From Wolinella sp963540505 (GTDB taxonomy: Bacteria; Campylobacterota; Campylobacteria; Campylobacterales; Helicobacteraceae), in the NCBI GenBank assembly GCA_963540505.1, contig CAUTMV010000004.1:108202-172201 (forward strand): a DNA stretch of 64,000 bases, in the 5' to 3' direction. Below the pieces are notes generated by a model. It was not told the DNA's origin. It saw nothing but the letters and a program-made list of their open reading frames with translations, and did no database searches. Below are positions 43,576-51,863 of the stretch, piece after piece. The stretch's first letter is position 1. The number at the start of each line of letters is the position of its first letter. Both the position numbers and the translations under genes were made by a program.

Positions 43576-45111
43576 ATGTCTGTTGAAATGATTAAAATAT
43601 TTGATACTACACTTCGAGATGGGGAGCAAAGCCCCGGAGCATCGATGAATACGGAGGAGAAGATCCGTATCGCTAGGCAGCTTGAGCGGCTTGGTGTCGA
43701 TGTGATTGAGGCGGGTTTTGCCGCGGCGAGTCCCGGGGATTTTGATGCGATTTACAAAATCGCTCAAGCAGTGAGTGAAAGCACGATTTGTTCGCTCGCT
43801 CGCGCGCTGGAGAAGGACATCAAAGCCGCGGCGGATTCCATTGCCCCTGCGAAACTTCGGAGAATCCACACTTTCATCGCGACCAGCCCCATTCACATGG
43901 AGTATAAACTCAAAATGAGTCCGAGCGAAGTGGTTAAACGAGCTGTTGAAGCGGTGAGTTATGCGAAAAGTTTTGTAGATGATGTGGAGTTTAGCTGCGA
44001 AGACGCGGGGCGTAGCGATGTGGGATTTTTAAAAGAGATCCTCCATGCGGTCATCGAGGCAGGTGCGCAGACGCTTAATATCCCCGATACGGTGGGCTAT
44101 CGCCTGCCTCATGAGATGGGTGCGATCATCAAAGAGCTTAGCGAATTTGTCGGGAATCGCGCCGTTATTTCGGTGCATTGCCATAACGATCTCGGGCTTG
44201 CCGTGGCGAATTCGCTCTATTGCATTCAAAACGGTGCGCGCCAGATTGAATGCACAATTAATGGCTTGGGCGAACGCGCGGGAAATGCGGCATTAGAAGA
44301 GATTGTCATGGCGTTAAAAACTCGCAAAGATATTTTCGGCGCGCTTGATACGAGGATTAACGCCAAAGAGATTTATGCGAGCAGCCAAATGGTCGCGGAT
44401 ATTACGGGAATCCGCCCTCAGCCTAACAAAGCAATCGTGGGGAAAAATGCCTTCGCGCATGAGAGCGGAATCCATCAAGACGGTGTTTTGAAGCACAAAG
44501 AGACTTATGAGATTATGCGCGCGAGCGATGTGGGAATCCTCAAGGAGGATAGTATCGTGCTGGGCAAGCATTCGGGGCGGCATGCCTTTAAGGAAAAGGT
44601 CAAATCTCTTGGCTTTGAGGCGAGCGATGAGGAGCTAAATAGTGCGTTTGAGCGTTTCAAGGTGCTCTGCGATCAGAAAAAAGAGATTTATGATGAGGAT
44701 ATTCGGGCGATTCTCTCTGAAGAGACGTCGCATATTCCGCGTGTCTATGAGCTTTTGGGAATCCAGCTTAGTGACTGCTCTTTAGGGCGTCCTTATGCGG
44801 CGATCACGCTGAAAAAAGAGGATGAAGAGATTGTCGATGCGGCGATTGGGAATGGAAGCGTGGATGCGCTCTTTAAGACGATTGATCGGATTAGTCAGAT
44901 TCGCGGAGAGCTTAAAGATTACAAGGTCGAGGCACTTACACAAGGGAAAGACGCGCTCGCAAAGGTGGTCGTGAAGGTTGAGTTTGAAGGAAGTGCGCAG
45001 GCAATCATCGGGCATGGGCTTCATATCGACACGATGTTAGCGAGTGCCAAAGCGTATGTCAGCGCGCTTAATAGCTACCTTTCCATGAGGAAACTAATCA
45101 CGCGTAAATAG
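43576..45111 (+). CDS. leuA: 2-isopropylmalate synthase
   Basis: LeuA condenses acetyl-CoA with 2-oxoisovalerate, the first step of leucine synthesis. The 511-residue protein has FDTTLRDGEQSPGASM, the catalytic region SVHCHNDLGLAVANSL, GLGERAGNAALEEIVMAL, and a complete C-terminal allosteric domain (about 390-511) for leucine feedback. TTAAGGAA precedes the ATG. Preceded by the leader peptide candidate; no leuBCD nearby. Confidence 0.97.
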   Translation: MSVEMIKIFDTTLRDGEQSPGASMNTEEKIRIARQLERLGVDVIEAGFAAASPGDFDAIYKIAQAVSESTICSLARALEKDIKAAADSIAPAKLRRIHTFIATSPIHMEYKLKMSPSEVVKRAVEAVSYAKSFVDDVEFSCEDAGRSDVGFLKEILHAVIEAGAQTLNIPDTVGYRLPHEMGAIIKELSEFVGNRAVISVHCHNDLGLAVANSLYCIQNGARQIECTINGLGERAGNAALEEIVMALKTRKDIFGALDTRINAKEIYASSQMVADITGIRPQPNKAIVGKNAFAHESGIHQDGVLKHKETYEIMRASDVGILKEDSIVLGKHSGRHAFKEKVKSLGFEASDEELNSAFERFKVLCDQKKEIYDEDIRAILSEETSHIPRVYELLGIQLSDCSLGRPYAAITLKKEDEEIVDAAIGNGSVDALFKTIDRISQIRGELKDYKVEALTQGKDALAKVVVKVEFEGSAQAIIGHGLHIDTMLASAKAYVSALNSYLSMRKLITRK

Positions 45112-45186
45112 CAAGAAAGGTAGGGGAATCTAGCCAAGTGCCCTGCGCTCTTGTTGCGATTTCTCATGTTTGCATTTTGGGGATTT

Positions 45187-45225
45187 CCTGCCTATTTTTG
45201 CCTTACAAAAGGGATATTAGGCAGG
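45187..45225. repeat. Hairpin downstream of leuA
   Basis: CCTGCCTA (45187-45194) pairs with TAGGCAGG (45218-45225), with an inner stem TTTTG/CAAAA. No T-tract follows. It may end or protect the leuA transcript and marks the left side of the atypical cluster. Confidence 0.5.
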
Positions 45226-45334
45226 GGCGCTTTGGGGTTATAGCGCGTGAATTGCACAAATAAAGCCCCCTCTCGATTCCCGTCACCTCTCAATCCTGAG
45301 CGTGCAGGTTTATCGCGCGTGACTGCGCTTGTAG

Positions 45335-45547
45335 CTATTTGAATATGTTTTTAAACGAGTCCATGATATTTCCAAATCCTTGCTGCTCTACGCTCTCGTG
45401 TTTTAGCTCTTTATTACCACATTCGGGGCAGATTCTTGGTATTTGCTCTAGCTCTTGTCCATTTAGGCAATCACTTTTAAATTGAATGGTTTTTTTAAAG
45501 CCACACTTTTGGCAGTAGATTTTGAGTGGTTTTGGTTTTATAGGCAC
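45335..45547 (-). CDS. Small zinc-ribbon protein
   Basis: A 70-residue protein with two CxxC pairs, YCQKCGFKKT and RICPECGNKEL, the classic zinc-ribbon layout, plus a short amphipathic tail (FGNIMDSFKNIF). I use a GTG at 45547 with AGGAG eight bases upstream. Its promoter has TATAAT on the minus strand at 45609-45604. It is divergent from the operon starting at 45700 and shares its control region with the TGACACAACCTGTCG site. Function unknown; possibly a nucleic-acid- or protein-binding part of the same cluster. Confidence 0.7.
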   Translation of the reverse strand: MPIKPKPLKIYCQKCGFKKTIQFKSDCLNGQELEQIPRICPECGNKELKHESVEQQGFGNIMDSFKNIFK

Positions 45548-45637
45548 GCTATTTTCTCCTTTTCTTTGCTTTTTAGTCAAATCACACAACCACGATTCCC
45601 GCAATTATAAGATTATTAATCCGTAAATACATTACTT

Positions 45638-45652
45638 TGACACAACCTGTCG
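45638..45652. promoter_or_regulatory. Candidate WYL-regulator operator, copy 1
   Basis: TGACACAACCTGTCG matches, at 13 of 15 positions, the reverse complement of the site at 50849-50863 in front of the WYL regulator gene. It has TGAC/GTC arms spaced by seven bases. It sits between the zinc-ribbon gene and the 45700 gene. A weaker copy of the core, TCACACAACCACGAT, is at 45582-45596. Shared sequence is seen; binding by the WYL protein is inferred. Confidence 0.55.
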
Positions 45653-45699
45653 CAAGCATTGGCTAAAGTTTCATTGATTTCAAAAACAGAGGAGCAAAA

Positions 45700-46356
45700 A
45701 TGCTAACGAGGATTATCGGTGGAGTGGCGTTGGTAGCCGTAGGGTATGGGCTTAGAAAATGGTGGGAGAATGTAGATTTTTTCACGCCCAGTGAAGATTA
45801 TCAGTCTAGTTATAAAAAAGAGGATTTCTCAAATTCTAGCGATTCTGATCAAAAGGACTTCTACAAAACGATTAGGTCTTATGGAGCGATTGGGTGTCTT
45901 TTTGTATCATTAAGAATACTTCAAGATAGGCTCTTAGAGATAGAGAATTTGCATGAATTGGTGCAAACATCAGGCAGTGATGAAGTTTTGACATTTGATG
46001 GTATAGATGTAGTGAATATTAGTAGGTTTGTTGCAGCTCATCCAATTATGCTCTCAGAGCGGCGTTTGGAGACATTAGGCAATCTGATGAGCATGATTGA
46101 ACAAGTTTTACAATACTTTACAGAAAATAGTGTATCTAGAATTGATATAGAAAATATTAATGATGAGAGTGATGAATTTAGAAGCGAGCGAAACGCATTT
46201 ATTGTCAAATTATTTGAGCTGAATAATAAAATAGTGCGAGCATTAAAAGGGATACAAACAGACGAGATTGTGGCGTTGTTTCAAGATGCAGAATTTGCCT
46301 ATGAGACATGTTATGATGAGAAGTATTTTAAGAACAAAGTGCAGGAATCTGCTTAA
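45700..46356 (+). CDS. Membrane-anchored protein of unknown function, first gene of the atypical cluster
   Basis: A 218-residue protein with an N-terminal membrane helix (LTRIIGGVALVAVGYGL, residues 2-18), then a charged cytoplasmic part. A serine- and aspartate-rich linker (about 40-52) leads to predicted helices (YGAIGCLFVSLRILQDRLLE; LSMIEQVLQYF-like). I recognise no family. AGAGGAG precedes the ATG. The TGACACAACCTGTCG site is about 50 bases upstream. Low in the GGAATC motif and AT-rich, in line with acquisition. Confidence 0.75.
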   Translation: MLTRIIGGVALVAVGYGLRKWWENVDFFTPSEDYQSSYKKEDFSNSSDSDQKDFYKTIRSYGAIGCLFVSLRILQDRLLEIENLHELVQTSGSDEVLTFDGIDVVNISRFVAAHPIMLSERRLETLGNLMSMIEQVLQYFTENSVSRIDIENINDESDEFRSERNAFIVKLFELNNKIVRALKGIQTDEIVALFQDAEFAYETCYDEKYFKNKVQESA

Positions 46357-46431
46357 AATAGGCGAGGATTTTTAAGCTATTTTTTCAAAAATTTGCCTAG
46401 AATAGGCGCAGAATTTTAGGAGTAGGTGTGC

Positions 46432-48025
46432 ATGCAAAAAATAAAACTGAGCGGGGGGGGGGGCAAGCTTAAGTGAGAAAATTGCCGATAATGATGAGAG
46501 CACCCAAAAATCCACAGATGGCAAGGCTTTAACAACCACTACAAATGCAGGTATATCTACAGGGTCTGCAGAGACGGTTACTCGCTATGGTAGAGCGGGT
46601 AAAGAGTTTTTGGTAGCTCTTGATGGTGTGGATAATGCCACAGGTAAAACGCTACACAGAAGCCTTAAAGACGTAAGTAACTACAAAATCAACCCAAAGA
46701 CCGCATCGCAGAATATCAAGCAGCAGGCGGGTTATTCTGCGGAAATATCAAGTGTTGCCAAGAAAAATTCCGAAAATATTATTGACAAAAAACCCACAAG
46801 ATATGCGAGAACTGACGATCTCGGTAGGGTTAATGATCCATTTGCCGATATTTTAGACTTGAAGAGTGGCAAAGCTATCCAGATGAAAATGATAGGGAAC
46901 AATCCTCAAGGTTGCTTAAGTGGGCTTGCAAAAGGGAAATATGAGAAGTATCTGTATAGCAATGAAGTTTCAAAAATAGAAATTCCAAAGGAATATTTTT
47001 CTGATGTTAAAAGTCTGTGCGAGGACAAAATAGGGAGCCTAACAAAGCAGATTAAAACCATGAAGGCAGAGGGCAAGAGCCTTGAAAAGATAGAAAAAGC
47101 TCAAAGAGAGTTGCATAAATACGAGCAGATAAAAAAGAAAATTTCCCCCTCTGAAGTAACAAAAAAAGAAGCAATTGAGGCTAGGCAGAATCCGGGAACC
47201 TACACTGCTAAGGAAATAGGTAAGATTTCACACAGAGCAGGTAAACAGGGAGCTGTTGTTGGTCTTGCTGTGGGCTCTGCGGTGTCTGCAATAAGTAATA
47301 TTTTTGCTGTTTGTAAAGATGAAAAAGAGGTCAAAGAGGCTTTAAAGGATATATCTTTTGACACGGCAAAAAGCGGCTTGATCGGATATGCCACCGCATC
47401 TAGTGGTGCAGCTGTAAGCGCAGTGATGCAAAATTCAGGGAAAGCAGCTACAAGAGCCCTTGGCAAAAGTTCGCTACCCTCTATGATTGTGATTGTTAGT
47501 GTTGAAGCTTCAAAGAGCTTTTATAGGTATTTTCATGGCGAGATTGATGGGGTGCAGTTGGCTCAAGAACTGGGCGAAAAAGGCGTTGGACTTACAAATT
47601 CCGCGCTATTTGCAGTTGCTGCACAGGTTGCGATTCCTATTCCAGTAGTTGGGGCAATGCTTGGTGGAATGTTGGGATACACGCTTAGTTCTATGTTTTA
47701 CCGAGATGTTGTGGAGTCTCTCCAAGCAGCAAAGGATGCGCGAGCAAAGCGTATTAAAATCGAAGCTGAATGCAAGCATTTAATCAGTGAAATTTTAAAT
47801 TACAGAAAGGAGATAGAGAATACGGTCGAAAAGTATTTCAATGAACATCTTGGCTTTTTCAATGAGAGCTTTAGTGAGCTCGATGAGGCTCTTGGGCTAA
47901 ATGATGTGAATGGTGTGATACGCACAGCAAATGGGCTTACAAAGAAAGTTGGCGGAAAGACTCAGTTTGAAACATTTGCTGAGTTTAAAACCTTCATGAA
48001 TGGTGAAGGAAAATTTAATCTTTAA
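46432..48025 (+). CDS. Phase-variable glycine-zipper membrane protein of unknown function (frame broken by a G11 tract)
   Basis: An ATG at 46432, nine bases after AGGAG, starts MQKIKLSGGG and runs into a G11 tract at 46453-46463; with eleven Gs it stops after LK. With ten Gs it would join the frame that is open from 46463 to 48025, giving about 530 residues. Without the start, only the weak TTG at 46610 remains. The protein has a polar N-terminus (STQKSTDGKALTTT), a region with TRYARTDDLGRVNDPFADIL, a coiled stretch (KSLEKIEKAQRELHKYEQIK), two glycine-zipper hydrophobic segments (GAVVGLAVGSAVSAISN; IPIPVVGAMLGGMLGYTLSS) and a helical C-terminus. Such hairpins suggest membrane insertion. I know no function; a pore-forming or effector role is speculation. 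Confidence 0.7.
46453..46463 (+). repeat. Poly-G tract (G11), contingency locus
   Basis: Eleven consecutive Gs lie 21 bases after the start codon at 46432. Slippage by minus one (ten) places the start in frame with the long downstream frame, so expression should switch on and off at high rate. Confidence 0.8.
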
Positions 48026-48037
48026 GAAGGAGTAAAA

Positions 48038-48649
48038 ATGGCACAGCCTAGTGTGATGAGTTGGTTGTTTAATGCGGGCAATCATGAGTGTGATTCTAGA
48101 TTCTATGAGTTGGCAATAGCTTTACGGTTTTTACAAATGGGTGATAAGGAGCTTGTGCAGGCGGAGAAAGATAGGTTTATTGAGCTTGCAAATAAACTTG
48201 AACTAGACGTACAATTGCATAGTTTTGATGAACTTGTAGGCATCGTCAAGTTTAAAATCAATGAAGCCCACAAAGAGGATAATTTTTTCAGTGGTGTGCT
48301 TTTGGAGGGTATTGTCGGGCTTATACAGGCTGGTTGTTTTGGTGAGTCAAGAATAATTCATACTATTTGGACACTTATAAACTTAGCTTATGCCGATGCT
48401 AATTTTAGCAGTGATGAAGATTCTGTTATTAATGCAATCGTAAAGCGATTTGAAATTAAAGACAGTATTGCTGAAGAGCTAAAAGATTGTGCCAAAACTC
48501 TTGTTTGTCTAGAGAGCAAGAGCGAGTGGGCAGAAGCCACTAAAAAGCCTTATAAAGAGATAAAAGCTCTCAAGGATGAAATAGAGAAAGACGAGGCTTT
48601 GGTTGCCAACATGGTGGCTAATATTATAAATGACGGTAACGTAGCTTAA
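48038..48649 (+). CDS. TerB-like helical protein
   Basis: A 203-residue all-helical protein. The segment LINLAYADANFSSDEDSVIN (about 118-137), followed by AIVKRFEI, matches the TerB-type repeat with its acidic metal-binding residues; the first half (FYELAIALRFLQMGDKELV, AEKDRFIELANKL) looks like a second, degenerate copy. TerB-like domains occur in tellurite-resistance and stress/defence operons, often with membrane proteins. AGAAGGAG precedes the ATG, and the gene follows the glycine-zipper gene after 12 bases. Confidence 0.65.
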   Translation: MAQPSVMSWLFNAGNHECDSRFYELAIALRFLQMGDKELVQAEKDRFIELANKLELDVQLHSFDELVGIVKFKINEAHKEDNFFSGVLLEGIVGLIQAGCFGESRIIHTIWTLINLAYADANFSSDEDSVINAIVKRFEIKDSIAEELKDCAKTLVCLESKSEWAEATKKPYKEIKALKDEIEKDEALVANMVANIINDGNVA

Positions 48650-48666
48650 ATAAAGAAGGAGACAAC

Positions 48667-49662
48667 ATGCCATTACCATTAATAATACCGATAGCATCAT
48701 TGGGTGGAGCAGCACTTGTGGGAGCGGGAAAAACTATAAAAGCAGTGATAGATAGCGGAGAGGCTGATGATGTAAACGATCAAGCAAGGGATGTTTTGGA
48801 TAACGCAAAGAGCAGCTTAGAAGCTGCAAAGAATCGGTGTTCAGGTGCTCTTGAAAGTTTGGGATACAAAAAAGCCTACGTTTTAAATGATTCGGTTAGT
48901 AAATTTGTAACTTCTTTTGAGAAGCTTAAAAATGTAAATTTTCAAGGCTCTGTCGGTATGGACGAGTTAAATAAATTTTTAGCCGAGAAAAAATCTTTTG
49001 AGGAGATAAAAGAGATTTCTATTTTGGCAAGTTCGCTCATACAAGGAGTTGGCGGAGGGCTTGGAGCTGGAGCTGCATTAGCTTTTGGAGCATATAGTGC
49101 GGTAGCAGCTTTTGGGGCAGCTTCAACCGGGACGCCTATAGCCGTTTTACATGGAGCTATAGCAACGAAAGCAACTTTGGCTTTTTTGGGCGGTGGCACG
49201 CTTGCTGCTGGTGGCTTAGGGGTAGCTGGAGGTATGGCGGTATTGGGAGGTATGGTAGCTGCCCCTACACTTTTCGTCGTAGGTTTGGTGTCTGGCGCAA
49301 AAGCTAGTGCAAAGCTTGATGAAGCTAAATCAAATTTACAGCGAGCACGAACAGTGGCTGAAGATCTAAAAAATATGAGAATCATGGCATACGCTATATC
49401 AAGACGCGCACAGATGTTTAGTCGCCTTTTAATGAAGCTTGATAGTTATTTGGCTCCGCTTGTTTATGAAATGGAAAATATTATTACAAGCAAGGGTGAA
49501 GATTTTGCAGAATTTGATGAAAGCGAGCAAGAAACAATTGCAAAAGCGGCAAGTTTGGTAAAAAGTATAAAAGCAGTCCTTGATACGCCTATCATCAATG
49601 ATGATGGCGGTGTTACCAATGAGTCTTTGCTGATCGCCCAAAGCATAGAGGCAAATATCTAA
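48667..49662 (+). CDS. Glycine/alanine-rich hydrophobic-hairpin protein of unknown function
   Basis: A 331-residue protein: N-terminal helix with LPLIIPIASLGGAALVGAG, a charged helical part (about 35-120), a long hydrophobic glycine/alanine core (about 122-215, including LGAGAALAFGAYSAVAAFG, ATLAFLGGGTLAAGGLG and LGGMVAAPTLFVVGLVSG) and a helical C-terminus. The core can form two or three membrane-spanning or pore-type hairpins. No family recognised with confidence. AAGAAGGAG precedes the ATG. Tight spacing to the TerB-like gene implies a shared job. Confidence 0.7.
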   Translation: MPLPLIIPIASLGGAALVGAGKTIKAVIDSGEADDVNDQARDVLDNAKSSLEAAKNRCSGALESLGYKKAYVLNDSVSKFVTSFEKLKNVNFQGSVGMDELNKFLAEKKSFEEIKEISILASSLIQGVGGGLGAGAALAFGAYSAVAAFGAASTGTPIAVLHGAIATKATLAFLGGGTLAAGGLGVAGGMAVLGGMVAAPTLFVVGLVSGAKASAKLDEAKSNLQRARTVAEDLKNMRIMAYAISRRAQMFSRLLMKLDSYLAPLVYEMENIITSKGEDFAEFDESEQETIAKAASLVKSIKAVLDTPIINDDGGVTNESLLIAQSIEANI

Positions 49663-49679
49663 TTGCAAGGAGACATAAG

Positions 49680-50111
49680 ATGGGTTTTTGGGATGCAGTT
49701 AAAGAGGTCGCCATTGCAGCCAAGTGTGGGATTGGATTCCACGCGGGCGAATATCAACAAAAAGAAGGCAAGCCTGCCTGCTTCTGGTTTAAAATTTGCC
49801 CTGATTGTGGCAAATATGTAGTAAAACATGAACACGATTTTGATCAATGGGAATATCGATCCTATGGCACATGTAACGCAGTAAGAGAGTGTATTCATTG
49901 CAGGAAAGAAGAATACTCCATAGTGCATAACTATGAAAAGGTAGAGAAGGATGCAAATTGTCATGTAATATCAGTTTGCTCAAGATGCGGAGATCGAGTG
50001 ATTGGTGGCGCTGAACACAATTGGGTAAAAAATCCTTTCACGGGTGAAGCTTTGCTTATTGATGGAGGACGACGATGCAAGGACTGTGGTTTTTTTGATA
50101 AAAAGTCATAG
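49680..50111 (+). CDS. Multi-zinc-ribbon protein of unknown function
   Basis: A 143-residue protein with repeated cysteine pairs: ICPDCGKYVV, CNAVRECIHCRKEE, CHVISVCSRCGDRV and RRCKDCGFF, each a half zinc ribbon, separated by histidine- and aromatic-rich parts (HEHDFDQWEYRSYG). It starts with FWDAVKEVAIAAKCGIGFH. CAAGGAG precedes the start. It ends the plus-strand run of the cluster and echoes the small zinc-ribbon protein at the other end. Confidence 0.7.
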   Translation: MGFWDAVKEVAIAAKCGIGFHAGEYQQKEGKPACFWFKICPDCGKYVVKHEHDFDQWEYRSYGTCNAVRECIHCRKEEYSIVHNYEKVEKDANCHVISVCSRCGDRVIGGAEHNWVKNPFTGEALLIDGGRRCKDCGFFDKKS

Positions 50112-50178
50112 CCGATATAACAAAGCCGTTGTGCAAGCGAGATTTAAGGCAGGGAGTTTTAAGCGACCTGCTCTTGGG

Positions 50179-50224
50179 AATCCAAAGCCATAAATGGCAG
50201 CTTTTAAGTTTGTGGCTTTGGATT
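50179..50224. terminator. Probable bidirectional transcription end between converging genes
   Basis: AATCCAAAGCCA (50179-50190) pairs perfectly with TGGCTTTGGATT (50213-50224); TAAA/TTTG extends the stem to 16 pairs around a 14-base loop. It lies between the converging zinc-ribbon and helical genes. No long T-tract follows on either strand. Confidence 0.5.
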
Positions 50225-50240
50225 ATCACACGCCTTTGGT

Positions 50241-50798
50241 TTAGTTTCTTACTGCCTCCAAGTGTTTTTCTACTGTTGCGATTTTTTCATCATATGCTTT
50301 AGCTACGGTTTTTATCTCTTTAGCCGCAATGTGCATTTGCTCTAGCGATTGAGCTGAAATTTTAAAATAAGTTTCATAGCCATCAGCTTGTCTAGCAAGC
50401 ACACCAAATTTGTAGAACTTTAGAATAAAATTATACCACCTATAGTACATACTCATGAGGCATCCTTGTAGTTCCATGGCTAAGTCTAATAACATCCATT
50501 CTTCATCAGAAGAAGGCTCCATAGTACTTTCGCCAGAAGGAAGCTCCATAAGCCATAGAAGCTCGCTTGTCACCATCCGTGCATCAATGATTTTATTAAG
50601 TTCTTCAAGTATGGCGGGGAATCTATTGTCAAAATAGTCCTCTTCCTCTTTATTTGTAGGCGGCTTTTTCATCAGTTGCTTCAGCTCCTGAATTAACTGA
50701 AGTATTTGATCCGCAAAATCAAAATCACTCATCTTAAACTCCTTCGCCCTAGCGATCTCCTTGCTAGCTCTTTGGATAAACTCCACACTTAAACTCAT
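50241..50798 (-). CDS. Helical protein of unknown function, divergent from the WYL regulator
   Basis: A 185-residue, acidic, mostly helical protein (FIQRASKEIARAKEF; ADQILQLIQELKQLMKK; SSDEEWMLLDLAMELQGCLMS; YDEKIATVEKHLEAV). No signal peptide or membrane helix and no recognised domain. AAAGGAGAG precedes the ATG. It shares a control region of 120 bases with the WYL gene, containing the TGACAGGTTGCGTCA site, so it is probably part of the regulated cluster. Confidence 0.7.
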   Translation of the reverse strand: MSLSVEFIQRASKEIARAKEFKMSDFDFADQILQLIQELKQLMKKPPTNKEEEDYFDNRFPAILEELNKIIDARMVTSELLWLMELPSGESTMEPSSDEEWMLLDLAMELQGCLMSMYYRWYNFILKFYKFGVLARQADGYETYFKISAQSLEQMHIAAKEIKTVAKAYDEKIATVEKHLEAVRN

Positions 50799-50848
50799 TT
50801 TCTCTCCTTTTTGATTTAAACTATGGACATGAATTTAGCATTGCGCCA

Positions 50849-50863
50849 TGACAGGTTGCGTCA
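50849..50863. promoter_or_regulatory. Candidate WYL-regulator operator, copy 2
   Basis: TGACAGGTTGCGTCA (reverse complement TGACGCAACCTGTCA) has TGAC/GTCA arms around seven bases and matches the site at 45638-45652 at 13 of 15 positions. A direct repeat of TTGCGYCATRA overlaps it (50841-50851 and 50856-50866). It lies between the helical gene start (50798) and the WYL gene start. Confidence 0.55.
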
Positions 50864-50918
50864 TAAAAGCAAAAATTTGTCAAAATATGTGAATTTCAAT
50901 AAGCCAAAAGGAGCCGAG

Positions 50919-51785
50919 GTGCGCTCTCACGATAAAATCGCCATAAGACTTTCTCAAATTCTCATCAAGCTCAATGATGGTGCGAGGCTGAGCGTAGAGG
51001 AGTTGGCAGAGGAGTTTAATGTCAATAAAAGGACGATTCTTAGGGATTTTGAGCGACTGAGTATTTTACCTATCGAGAAAGAAAACACCCAGTATTTTCT
51101 AGCCGATTATGCGCTGGGTAGGCTTGGCTTTAAGGATATACAGACTTTTGCGATGTTAAGCGGGGTAAAGACGCTATTTCCGAGTTTAGATGATCGTTTC
51201 ATCACGGATATTCTCAATCAAAAGTTAAGTAGAGCTTATCTCATCAAGAATCAGGGCTTTGAAAATATCCAGATTCTCCGAAAGGATTTTGAGGCTCTGA
51301 GTGCGGCGGTCGTCAAAAATAGAGTTGTGGAATGCGAATATCACAACAAAGCGCGTCAGCTATCCCCCTATAAGCTCATCAACAACGGTGGTGTGTGGTA
51401 TTTGCTCGCAGATGACGCGGGTAAGCTGAAAAACTTCACGCTATCAAAAATACAAAATATCAAGATAGGAGATCATACTTTCACGCCAAAAGCCGAGTTT
51501 GTAAAACGTATCGAAAAAAACGACACAAATTGGTTCTCCAGCGTGGAATCTGAAGTCGTGCTTGAGATAAAAAGCGAAGCGATGGACTATTTTAAGCGTA
51601 AGGAGTTTTTGCCAAATTATCAAATAAAGCATGAAGATAGCGATAAAATCATCATCAGCACGCTGGTCGCTTATGATGATGAGATTTTGCGCGTGGTTAA
51701 GTATTGGCTACCTTTTATCAGGATACTTGAGCCTGCGAGTTTGAGGGAAAATTTTGAGCGACTATTAAGGGATTATCTAAAATGA
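50919..51785 (+). CDS. WYL-domain transcriptional regulator
   Basis: From GTG 50919 the protein has 288 residues. The N-terminal winged HTH is LNDGARLSVEELAEEF followed by NVNKRTILRDFERLSIL. The WYL domain has VVECEYHNKARQLSPYKLIN and WYLLADDAGKLKNFTLSKI, with the name-giving W-Y-L. The C-terminal WCX extension ends RENFERLLRDYLK. WYL regulators sense ligands, often nucleic-acid-derived, and frequently control defence loci. GTG 50919 has AAAAGGAG five bases upstream; an ATG at 50823 would add 32 residues and swallow the candidate operator, so I prefer the GTG. Confidence 0.85.
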   Translation: MRSHDKIAIRLSQILIKLNDGARLSVEELAEEFNVNKRTILRDFERLSILPIEKENTQYFLADYALGRLGFKDIQTFAMLSGVKTLFPSLDDRFITDILNQKLSRAYLIKNQGFENIQILRKDFEALSAAVVKNRVVECEYHNKARQLSPYKLINNGGVWYLLADDAGKLKNFTLSKIQNIKIGDHTFTPKAEFVKRIEKNDTNWFSSVESEVVLEIKSEAMDYFKRKEFLPNYQIKHEDSDKIIISTLVAYDDEILRVVKYWLPFIRILEPASLRENFERLLRDYLK

Positions 51786-51852
51786 TACGATTCCCTCTGT
51801 GCGGGAATCCTGCGCGAATATTTTGCCCAAAATCAGGAATCGTAGCTTTTTT
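51786..51852 (+). terminator. Terminator formed by an inverted GGAATC pair
   Basis: TACGATTCC (51786-51794) and GGAATCGTA (51836-51844) form a perfect 9-bp stem followed by GCTTTTTT. An internal GGGAATC (51803-51809 region) can pair alternatively with the left arm. It ends the WYL transcript. Confidence 0.6.
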
Positions 51853-51863
51853 GGGCGCAGTGC

